Positions 12,535 to 21,553 of a stretch of DNA of 64,000 nucleotides are shown in pieces. The translations under genes were made by a program, and so were the position numbers. Positions within the stretch are counted from its first letter, which is position 1; each line of letters starts with the position of its first letter. Under the pieces are notes generated by a model. The model was not told where the DNA came from, did no database searches, and saw only the letters and a program-made list of their open reading frames with translations. Source of the DNA: Harmothoe impar. Taxonomy: Eukaryota; Annelida; Polychaeta; Phyllodocida; Polynoidae. The stretch lies in the NCBI GenBank assembly GCA_947462335.1, contig OX381710.1, positions 35,463,204-35,527,203 on the forward strand, read 5' to 3'.

Positions 12535-13036
12535 CAGCAGCATCTTCAGCAGCAGCAGCAGCGTCATAGGTGTCTAGAGCAGCAGCCGCAGTAGCAGCAG
12601 CGTCATAGGTGTCTAGAGCAGCGGCAGCAGCATCTTCAGCAGCAGCAGTAGCAGCAGCGGCAGCAGCAGTAGCAGCAGTAGCATCTTCAGCAGCAGTAGC
12701 AGCATCAACAGCATCTTCAGCAAAAGCAGCAGCAGCTGCGTCATAGGTGTCTAGAGCAGCGGCAGCAGCATCTTCAGCAGCAGCAGTAGCAGCAGCGGCA
12801 GCAGCATCTTCAGCAGCAGCAGCGTCATAGGTGTCTAGAGCAGCAGCCGCAGTAGCAGCAGCGTCATAGGTGTCTAGAGCAGCAGCCGCAGCAGCAGCAG
12901 CATCTTCAGCAGCAGCAGCGGCAGCAGCAGTAGCATCTTCAGCAGCAGTAGCAGCAGCAGCAGCAACATCTTCAGCATCAACAGCATCTTCAGCAAAAGC
13001 AACAGCCCGTAACTTAGCATCATGTGCATCAGCCAT
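12527..13036 (-). CDS. alanine-repeat protein, distal part
   Basis: Open frame of 169 codons, almost wholly alanine with acidic and aromatic punctuation: repeated ALDTYDAAA and EDAAAAA units, five copies of the LDTYD core. The last two codons and the stop come from the nested element, so the end is not original. The upstream reading of this frame continues without a stop into the preceding frame's end at 13078. The two parts would be continuous by a -1 shift at a run of six A's directly before the TAG. No known family recognised; low-complexity repeats may vary in number between copies. Confidence 0.45.
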   Translation of the reverse strand: MADAHDAKLRAVAFAEDAVDAEDVAAAAATAAEDATAAAAAAAEDAAAAAAAALDTYDAAATAAAALDTYDAAAAEDAAAAAATAAAEDAAAAALDTYDAAAAAFAEDAVDAATAAEDATAATAAAAAATAAAEDAAAAALDTYDAAATAAAALDTYDAAAAAEDAAAQ

Positions 13037-13077
13037 AGCCGTAACAGCGACACTGCGACTAGCATAAGCAAAACAGG

Positions 13078-13524
13078 CTATTTTTTAGCAGCTGTACAAG
13101 CATTAATAGCATTAGCCCTAGCAGCAGCCGCAACAGCGACACTTTTAGCAGACGTTGCAGCATCAGTAGCAGCAGCATCGGTAGCAAGAGCGGAAACAGT
13201 AGCAAGAACATTAGCAGCACGAGCAGCAGCGGCGAGAGTAACAGCAGCGTTGTTAGCAGCATCGGCAACTTCGTATGCAGCATGTGTAGCACGAACAGCG
13301 ATACGAGCTTCACGTTTTGCACGAGCAGCAGCAATAGCTGCAGAAGTAGCCATCACACTTTCCAGCCACCCGTACGAATCTTGATAAAAACCAACCTCCA
13401 CCTTGCTACTTGTTAACTCATCAGTAAACATGGACGTCTCCTCGTGTGGTGTTGTCGCGGCTCTGTAGTAGTGTTGGGATTGCTCACATTCGGTAGAACG
13501 TAGAGTGATTCCTGATGACGCCAT
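13078..13524 (-). CDS. alanine-rich basic protein, proximal part
   Basis: 148 codons from an ATG in good context (AGCATGG). Residues 1-65 are non-repetitive and of mixed composition. Residues 65-148 are about half alanine with scattered Arg/Lys, predicted strongly helical, without a signal peptide. The frame ends at AAAAAATAG; the alanine-rich pattern then continues in the -1 frame (12527-13036). This suggests programmed slippage or a one-base indel in a single former gene. The opposite strand is also alanine-rich because GCA/TGC triplets read alanine or cysteine/leucine, but only this strand has a non-repetitive start. The function is unknown; a DNA-binding or structural role is speculation. 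Confidence 0.45.
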   Translation of the reverse strand: MASSGITLRSTECEQSQHYYRAATTPHEETSMFTDELTSSKVEVGFYQDSYGWLESVMATSAAIAAARAKREARIAVRATHAAYEVADAANNAAVTLAAAARAANVLATVSALATDAAATDAATSAKSVAVAAAARANAINACTAAKK

Positions 13525-13835
13525 GCTGAAGGTGGTAGAAGAAGTGTGTGGGACCCATGTTTCACTCTCACTAGGCTCCGAGATAAGCTTCTTAACTCAA
13601 GAGGAAAACTCTCACTAGGAAGGCGACCAGCTGTCTACCTGTGTAGGTGCGGGTTCGTTACATCTTTAATCCTGTTCGACCCCCCGAGGAAATAGATGAA
13701 AAAAACAAAAGACCATCTTTCAAGCACTCGAATCCGCAGTCAGTAGGAAGCTATAAGGAGCTTAACTTGTGTTTGATTTAAGCTGTCTACCACACGCACG
13801 CGCTTGTAGTCACAGCTAGAGTGGCAGACTTCCGT

Positions 13836-14440
13836 CCGCCCGCTGGCGCATGACAATCGACTTTAGACACCCCCTGTAGTTTTTTTTTTTTTTTTTTTTT
13901 TTGCATACACAGTTGACTAGCATCTTAATCTCTTACCCAGCTATAAGCCCATATACATGTAACGCGCATTACTCCTCTTTATGGTAATTATCAGATCGAT
14001 TTAAGGGTGGAAAAGGCTTAGGTGATTTAGGTCCCTCTCTAGCTGAAAACAGGCTTAGACCATAGCATGTAGGCAGCCGGCCGCGTTAAACACCCCCTGT
14101 AGGTTTTTTTTTGTATACACTCTCGATCCCCTCTCTAGGTGAAAACAAAGCTTAGAAGATGCGGTGATCCGGCCACCGGCTGGCGCGTCACACCTGTCGT
14201 TAATCACCCCCTGTAGGCTTTGTATACACTCTCGATCCCCTCTCTAGGTGAAAACAAAAGCTCCCTCCACGGGCTGGCGCGTCACACCTGTCGTTAAAAC
14301 GCCCCCTGTAGTCTTAGTATACACAGTTGCCCCGCCTTATCTATTCACCAGCTATAAGCCCATATACGTGTACATGTGATTTTTGATACCCTCTCTGGAA
14401 TAGGGTGGGGCTCAAGGTGAAAACAAGATTAGACCATTCG
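13836..14440. repeat. four imperfect ~110-220-bp repeats upstream of a TATA box
   Basis: The landmark CACCCCCTGTAG recurs near 13869, 14091, 14204 and 14302. It is preceded by GGCTGGCGCGTCACACC-type segments and followed by TATACACwsTyG and CCTCTCTAGsTGAAAACA. A run of 22 T's is inserted in the first unit. The last unit ends just before the TATA box at 14451, so the array sits where an enhancer would. Confidence 0.75.
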
Positions 14441-14450
14441 CTCTCTCAGC

Positions 14451-14459
14451 TATATAAAG
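14451..14459 (+). promoter_or_regulatory. TATA box, candidate element promoter
   Basis: TATATAAAG, followed about 30 bp later by a plausible start region (GCAACAGCACTTC). It is the clearest core-promoter match in the element. Confidence 0.45.
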
Positions 14460-14479
14460 AGCCTCAATTGTTCTTGCAA

Positions 14480-15400
14480 CAGCACTTCACCACCGGTACA
14501 CTATCAGTCACGAGGCAGATGTTTGCGGTATGGGTCATACAGGTTACCTACTAATAGCGGTTTGGTGAGTAGATCACTTTTTTTCCCCTAAAAAAAACAA
14601 CAAAAACCCCCCACTTATGACTCAGGTATGTATATGTAGCACTGTTAGTGTAAGTACACAGTAGAATCTACTGTACTATAGACTCAACCCTCTGAAGACG
14701 GTGGAGCGCGTTAATGCGCAGGTCTGTGTCGGCGTCACTTGTTTTTTATTCTAACTAAAAAAGAAAAAAAAGTCAGAAGTCAATCTACGACCTATCAAAG
14801 ACAAATTTGTGATAAGTTCAAACTAAATAAGAGACAGTTTGAGCGTCTCTTAGTCGCTGTCAAAGATGCGAATAACGAACGCGCTGAGGGCGGGGTTCAG
14901 GTCACGTATAGTTCCCCGCTCTTTCGTCAGATGGCGCCACAATAGGGGTTTTGTACATTCCTACGATGCTCGCGAACATTTCAACGCATAATGAGCTATA
15001 TAGGCAACAAAGTGCGCTTCTGAATATATTAAAATATAAAAAACAATTCAATATTGTGTATTTCTGATAGAAATGAGGCAGTTTCTTTGAATACCAACTA
15101 AACTATAGCGAGATGAAAAATACCACACCATATCTAAGGCTTTATAAAAGATACATAGTCAGAAACTCTCGCCGAGTCGGCAATCTGAAAAACGGATCAA
15201 CTCGTTTTGACTCGTTGTGCCACAAGGGCCCCCATCCAACGGGGGCCCTTTGAGGTCAGTCTGTCAAACCACAGTGATCCATGCTGCTTAACACTAGGCG
15301 TAATTAATTACGCCCATGTTGTGCAGCATCTAACCAACTGACAGTGTCAGTTGGTTGGCCCCTCTTTAGGGGCCACACAATAAATAAAGAATAGAGGCCT
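14480..15400 (+). ncRNA. candidate transcript unit ending in a hairpin cluster
   Basis: Bounded by the TATA box at 14451 and AATAAATAAA at 15379-15388. The only sizeable frame inside (14739-14945) starts at TTG, not ATG, and matches nothing I know, so I annotate the unit as a possible structured RNA with or without a short spliced frame. A GTGAGT donor occurs near 14564 and an acceptor-like CTAAC...AG near 14749-14758. The end is marked by four consecutive perfect hairpins (15224-15374). Transcription is inferred only. Confidence 0.3.
15224..15374. repeat. cluster of four perfect inverted repeats
   Basis: Hairpin 1: 15224-15250, 10-bp stem AAGGGCCCCC with a 7-nt loop. Hairpin 2: 15281-15329, core palindrome GGCGTAATTAATTACGCC extended by outer stems ATGCTGC/GCAGCAT. 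Hairpin 3: 15332-15356, 12-bp arms AACCAACTGACA around one G. Hairpin 4: 15357-15374, 7-bp stem GGCCCCT with loop CTTT. They are back to back, have no mismatches in the stated stems, and are followed at once by AATAAATAAA. Confidence 0.85.
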
Positions 15401-15852
15401 AAGGGAACGTTCACAAGCGTCTCCCCTTCCTACGGGGTGGGTGGGTCTTTGGGTTTAGTGACAAAACAGCGACATGTGAGTAGGAGTTTGCGTGTCAGCT
15501 CTCTTTTTTTTTCTTTTTTTTTCTAAGTCTACATATTATTTATGATTAAAAAATTAAAAATAAAAAAAAACCACGATAATATAGTGCGCTGATCAAAAAC
15601 TGAATAGAAAAATAACCAAAATAGGTTGGGGAAATCTCTGCTATGTAGCTGATCGGTCGTTGTCACACGGTGCAGAAAATTTACTTTTTTTTAGAAAATC
15701 TATATTAGGACCACAGACGGGGCACATGTGTCACTTGTCGAATATAAGAGATACCAATGGGCCTTGTCGAATTTAAGAACTAGGTCTTGGCCATTGGCAT
15801 TGTCTATTTTGAGAAGTAGTCTTGCCCGTCTTGCCCCTTGTCGCCAACTCCC

Positions 15853-16999
15853 AGCACCCCCTGTGTCTCTTTGTCCATATTGGCTAAAAACAGGACATTG
15901 TTGCCTTGGCTATTTTACCCCCCGTCTGGGGATCTTATTACTTAATCACCTCGTCTTGACCCTGTGGGGCAGTGGGTATATGGAATAACCGTGTCCAGGT
16001 GTACTCTATCTGACACATAACCGAAGGTTACTGAGTTATGTAATAATACCTGACCTATGAGGCCGCCAGTCAGTTTGCCGTGATTATTTTGACACACTCT
16101 CAGTTACTCATAGGACATCTAATACATAATTAGACTCAGCATCATATAAGACAGTCTCGGCCACGCCGGCTGCATATCGGACCAGGGGGATAGTCTGGCA
16201 GCGACCCGCCACCCCGTCCACAAGCTGTGTACAGCACCCCGTTTCTCTTTGTCCATATTGGCTAAAAAACAGGGCATTGTTGACTTGGCTATTTTACCCG
16301 TCTGGGTCTTATTATTTAATCACCTCGTCTTGACCCTGTGGGGCAGCGGGTATATGGAATAACCGTGTCCAAGTGTACTCTATCTAACACAACACATAAC
16401 CGAAGGTTGCTGAGTTATGTAATAATAACTGACCTATGAGGTCGCCAGTCAGTTTGCCGTGATTATTTTGACACACTCTCAGTTACTCGTAGGGAATCTA
16501 ATACATAATTAGACTCAGCATCATATAAGACAGTCTCGGCCACGCCGGCTGCATATCGGACCAGGGAGATAGTCTGGCAGCGACCCGCCAGCCCGTCCAC
16601 AAGCTGTGTACAGCACCCCGTGTCTCTTTGTCCATATTGGCTAAAAAACAGGTCATTGTTGACTTTGGCTATTTTACCCGTCTGGGTCTTATTATTTAAA
16701 TCACCTCGTCTTGACCCTGTGGGGCAGTGGGTATATGGAATAACCGTGTCCAAGTGTACTCTATCTAACACATAACCAAAGGTTACTGAGTTATGTAATA
16801 ATAACCGCCCTATGATCCTATGAAGTCGCCAGTCAGTTTGCCGTGATTATTTTGACATACTCTCAGTTACTCGTAGGGTATCTAATACATAATTCGACTC
16901 AGCATCATATAAGACAGTCTCGGCCGCGCCAGCCGCATATCGTACCAGAGGGATAGTCTGGCAGCAACCCGCCATCCCGTCCACAATCTGTGTACAGCA
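15853..16999 (+). repeat. tandem array, about three copies of ~378 bp
   Basis: CTCTTTGTCCATATTGGCTA recurs near 15868, 16243 and 16624, and GAATAACCGTGTCCA near 15982, 16357 and 16738, giving periods of about 374-381 bp. Copies are more than 90% alike. Minus-strand frames crossing it are not conserved and are not called. Confidence 0.85.
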
Positions 17000-17519
17000 G
17001 TCTGGACCAGACCACCAACTCTGGGTATAGCATTCGGGATGACTGGAGCAAGACTGGATCTAACCCTTTAATAGTCGCATAGCGCTTTAATGTGCAGTGC
17101 CCGTTGTCGTCATAAGCCATGAATGCAGCACTCAGAGTTCCTCACCAGGGCTGCATGCATGCATACACTGACATATCGACAAAGGGCGTAGCGCATTAAA
17201 GCACTATGCTACCTTTAGCATTAAAGCGCTGAGGGGTTATTTTTTGATAGTGTAGAACCAATATCTGTCTAATTAAACCCCTTATCAGTGCTGTTTTTTT
17301 TTTCACATACAAAAGAATTAGGTAATGGCACTCCGCCATGTATTGGATAACCACTGCAGCAGGACTCTGAAAAGCGGTGGCGGTGAATTTCCATTTAGAT
17401 CCTGAAAAGGGGGGCGGTCAGATGTCGTCAAGGCCCTGATAAGTAGGGCAGTTAAAATCATATGATTACATTGAGCTAATTTTCTTGCTGAAAGGAATGA
17501 ATAATTGTATTTGTATAAA

Positions 17520-17663
<144 letters not shown>

Positions 17664-17911
17664 CACACAGGACACCTGATGACCTCCACACGATGACCTG
17701 ATTGCCCTTCCTAAAAAAAAAAAAATTTAAAAAAAACCCAACCCGATCTACCTACTCAACAGGGTTTCAGTGTAGAGCCTATTAGGGGTTTTTCTGATGC
17801 GTATATTATATTGAGATTGATTTTCAACTTTTGTGATAAGTGGTTGGTCCTTAAAAGGACCGTTTGGTAGAGAGGGTCGCAGGGACCTTGCTGCTGAAGC
17901 GGAGGGCGTGG

Positions 17912-18265
17912 TCATAACGCGTGGTAGTCCTGCAGCAGCTCCCCCAGCACGGCGGGCGGTAGACTTTCCTCCATGCAGACTTGCTGCTTGACTCGTTCCA
18001 CGCACTGGCGGATGAGTTGATCAGTGACGTTCGCGATCAGCTCATCCACCACACCCTCTGCTTCAGCAGCAGTCCGCTGTCTCTCCTCTCTCTGTAGCAC
18101 GGCTACGAACTCCTTCTCCACGGCCGCATCGATCATAGATCGAGAAACGGCCACGAAGTTCTGTCTCTCCGCCTCCTCTCTCTGTAGCGCGGCTACAAAT
18201 TCCTTCTCCACGGCCGCATCGATCATAGATCGAGAAACGGCCGCGAAGTTAACTCGGTGAGCCAT
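17912..18265 (-). CDS. small helical protein with two internal repeats (117 aa)
   Basis: Starts at the first ATG (18265, context AAAATGG); the open frame extends 15 codons further upstream but only to a GTG. It has two copies, about 31 residues each, of a segment like VSRSMIDAAVEKEFVA with QREE endings, at about residues 5-31 and 36-62, encoded by a 93-bp DNA duplication. An acidic, amphipathic C-terminal half follows, with two cysteines spaced 11 residues apart (about residues 86 and 97). No signal peptide or membrane segment is seen. Its composition is ordinary and the protein is not low-complexity, so it is the best coding candidate in the element. I do not recognise the family. Confidence 0.5.
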   Translation of the reverse strand: MAHRVNFAAVSRSMIDAAVEKEFVAALQREEAERQNFVAVSRSMIDAAVEKEFVAVLQREERQRTAAEAEGVVDELIANVTDQLIRQCVERVKQQVCMEESLPPAVLGELLQDYHAL

Positions 18266-18379
18266 TTTGTCGAACTGACTTCCTAGCCGCCTGAGAGATG
18301 CTGACGTCACACTATTTTCGACGACGCTATGACGCGCACGAGGTAGACAGGCGACGTCGTTTCACTTCCTTATTTGGAG

Positions 18380-19730
18380 TTTGGGACCTTGTGACACCGA
18401 AGTCATACCGTACGGTCGCGATATAGCAACTAGTGTTGAAAGCGCGCCGGTCTTGTATAAGCGCCGGAGTATAAGAGCCTCCAAATGTTTTTTCTCAAGC
18501 ACTAAAAATCGCGACTTTGAATAAGCGCCAGCGCCTGGCTTGTATATAGCTCCTGAGTAAGAACTTCACCGAATTGAAAAGCGCTCCCTCAGAGCCCTTA
18601 ATCGCGACAGTACGGTACAAATCTGATGTCAACCCGCGCCAAAACCAAAAAGGGTGTTCCGGTCACACGTACCTACGACGAGCGACCTTCAGCTATCACC
18701 ACGTGAAGAGTTGGAAATAAATTTTGTACGGCAAGAAAACTGAAAACTGATAACGATTCCATTAGATAAGTATTTGGTTCCAATCTATGGCGAGATATTT
18801 CCACCAGAGCGATTGATTTATATGTCTGTAAGGTTCAGCTCTCCAACACTCTCCAATATCCGCCGGTGCACGACGGTCGCCGCCCATCATTAGTGACAAC
18901 TAAACTTCTGCTGGAGAGTGAAAGTTACGTTGAGTCTTGAGGTGCGCAGAGATACTATCTGCCGCAGCCTGATTTTAGTTCCACGCTATTTAGATAACCG
19001 CCCCATTTAAAATCTCTCTCTCGATCCTAGAAAAGGAAAAAAAGGCTAGAGTTTATCATGGACGCGTCTCAGTTTTAGTCAAGCCGTAAAGTGAAGAACC
19101 CGAGCTTGTACATATACCCACGTGAGGAGTGACATAGCGGGGCGTTCAGTTAGTACTGAGTCTATAGTCAAGGTCAAGTTCCACTCTCTAAACAGAGCTT
19201 TAGCGACTCCGTCATCTAGACTAGACCGCGCACGCGATTTTTTTTTGCTGAAGCAGCTAATCGATGGAAACGTAGAGAAGACGTACTCGATCAAAAACTG
19301 CTTCAGAGGCTTGTTATCAGGTATTATCAGTTAAATCAAAATATTTCAAAACATCCAGAAAAGCAGAATGACATGTCCTACGGGCTACAGCCGGGCACTG
19401 ACGAGCAGACGCCGCTGACGTCATTTCAATCAGGTCACAGCGCTTTTTAGACACCTTTTCTGTAGGACCCGTCTCATACCTTAGTATATAATACCGTAAA
19501 CGCCGGGTGATTAGTATATGATCACATTGACAGTCGCGGATCCACGAAGAGGCTGGATAAGCCACGAGCGGACCCGCGACTGCAATGTGACATAATCTTA
19601 CCATGCGCTTTGTTTTGTTTTTGTTTCTATTTACAACAGCAAACATTTCAACAGCCTATTGTTTTTTTAAAATGATGAAAAATCGGCCCAAAAAAAAGTA
19701 AACATTTTAGAGCTAAATTTGTGGAGGATA
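18380..19730. other. Polinton-like element interior, no gene seen
   Basis: Moderate GC, with only frames of 60-110 codons on either strand that have no shared features with known Polinton proteins. I see no repeats or promoter. Confidence 0.45.
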
Positions 19731-19733
19731 GCC

Positions 19734-20130
19734 GGACATGCTGATGTCACTAGACCCCTAAATTCGATATGGTGACATGGTCATTTTCTTAAAAATCGAT
19801 ACGACAACACGGACACAGACATCTAAGTGACATGGGCCATGGGGCATTTCTTGAGTCCGACATGTGACATGGACCATAGTGACATGAGGAAAAAAAAATG
19901 TTCGAAGAGTGCATCAGAAAAAGTACCATTTCAAACCTAAGCATTTCGCCAAATTTTTTTTTTTTTTTTTTCTTGGATGGTACCCGGCTTTGCGGTGTCT
20001 GGGTCCTTAAAAATGTACCAGAATGATCAAATTCGGGTTCTAAATATTTTCAAAAAACGTTTTCTCCCTTAGTGACGTGTGACACGGGCATTTCTTAAAT
20101 TCGACATACGTCTGCATGGGGAGGACCCAC
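19734..20130. repeat. GACATG-type degenerate repeat
   Basis: Degenerate units of the form GTGACATGG...CATTTCTTAAAwTCGACAT. The same family occurs inside the transposon at 34690-35370 and in the array at 42870-43195. Confidence 0.7.
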
Positions 20131-20194
20131 CCGTCAAGGGCCCCATGATGACTCATACCCGCCGCGTTCAGTCAATCAACCGAGATCTTTTTCT

Positions 20195-20400
20195 GTGGTG
20201 GTGTAGAAGGATCTCCCCCCTGAGGTTACAAAGTCACCTCTTTATTTAAGGGGCTACGGGCCGCAAAGTCGCTTTCGCAAAGTCGCAAGAAATATTCAAG
20301 TCAAAAAGTCAAATTTATCAACTATCAGCACGGTCGTTTGAAAGTCATCAAGTCACCGAAAAAACTCCTCTACAGTCACCTCCGACTCGCCTCCTCCCTA
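20195..20400. repeat. AAAGTCGC-rich dispersed repeat
   Basis: Contains TCTCCCCCCTGAGG, then GCAAAGTCGCTTTCGCAAAG and further AAGTC steps. A related segment lies at 53935-54125 in the large gene's intron, also beginning with TCTCCCCTGAGG. Confidence 0.65.
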
Positions 20401-20469
20401 CCCCCCTAAAGGGGGGTAGAGAGGAAGCGAATCCCTAGAGATCAGATAATTTTTTTTTTTTCTCCCGAG

Positions 20470-20590
20470 CAGACCCCAAAAGCCCCCCCTCCCCCCCAAG
20501 TGCCCGCCCACCCCATAAATAGTGCCCCCCTCCCCCCCTCCCCTCCCCATGCATCTTAAAGTGCCCCCCTCCCCCCCTCCCCTCCCCGCC
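20470..20590. repeat. C-rich tract (G-quadruplex potential on minus strand)
   Basis: Two repeats of AGTGCCCCCCTCCCCCCCTC followed by CCCTCCCC. The minus strand therefore has many G runs of four or more. Confidence 0.8.
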
Positions 20591-20660
20591 CATAGAAGCC
20601 TCCCATTAGCTAGTCCAAGTCATGTGACCAAAAGGGGAGCGTAGTCTGTCTATTGTCTAT

Positions 20661-21139
20661 ATTATGCAAATGAGGGAGGGGGTCAGGTCACGTGACCAAG
20701 GGGGTGTGGCCTATTTTCCAAATAAAGAGCGCTTCCGGTCACGTGACCAAGGGGGTGTGGTCCTATTATGCAAATGAGGGAGTCACGTGATCCATTATTA
20801 TGCAAATGAGGGAGTCACGTGACCAAATGGAAGCCTCTGATTGGCTGGTGATCAAAGGGGCGTAGTTTACTATGCAAATGAGGGGGTCACGTGATCAAGG
20901 GGGCGTGGCCTATTATGCAAATGAGGGGGTCACGTGACCAAATGGCGGCCCCTGATTGGCTGGTGATCAAGGGGGCGTGGCCTATTACGTAATTATGCAA
21001 ATGAGGGGGCATGGCCTATTACGTAATTATGCAAATGAGGGGGTCACGTGACCAAATGGAGGCCTCTGATTGGCTGCAGGTCGATTGAGTAATAAACAGT
21101 AGTTAACTATAGTCCCGTTCCGATACATACTATACTACT
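20661..21139 (-). repeat. right terminal inverted repeat and extended motif array
   Basis: The outer 220-260 bp mirror the left end. The array continues inward for another 200 bp with the same building blocks: seven ATGCAAAT octamers in all, several TCACGTGA palindromes, GATTGGCTG and GGGGCGTGGCC units. The right end thus carries more repeat units than the left. Confidence 0.85.
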
Positions 21140-21145
21140 GGTTCA
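21140..21145. repeat. right 6-bp target-site duplication GGTTCA
   Basis: Exact copy of 11336-11341. Confidence 0.9.
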
Positions 21146-21553
21146 CATAAATTGGACTATATGTAAGCCTACAGGTATTAAACACTTTACAGTACAAATG
21201 TATAACAGTAAAGTTATACCTATAGCAGTGTGTAAACCCTGGTTGGTCCTTTCGTCTGTACACTGATTTATAGAGCATGTTAAACTGAAATGAGATGTAG
21301 ACGGTGCCTTGTCAGCACTTATTTTGGTTCAATCGAAACACAGTCAGGTATCTGGACAATGCACATCAGTCAGGAGGGATGGTAACAGGGACTTGGTGTG
21401 AAAAATGACTGCAGAGAATGTAGATGAGACAACTCGTATATCAACGTAAGCACGAGACCTGGATGTAGGGAGACGAGGGGATGACATATGCACGTAAAAA
21501 TGAAAAACTTGAAGGCGCACCTGAGGTATATGGGGCAAGGCATCACTGCTAGC
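21146..21553. other. no gene seen
   Basis: Host flank between the Polinton-like element and the triplicated region. No features are supported. Confidence 0.5.

Noticed and set aside
13022..13384. 120-codon alanine-rich frame on the + strand
   Set aside because: Antisense shadow of the minus-strand alanine-rich frame; it lacks a non-repetitive start and begins inside the repeat.
14739..14945. 68-codon frame with a plausible hydrophilic composition
   Set aside because: It starts at TTG; no ATG in frame and no confirmed upstream exon. Kept only as part of the candidate transcript unit.
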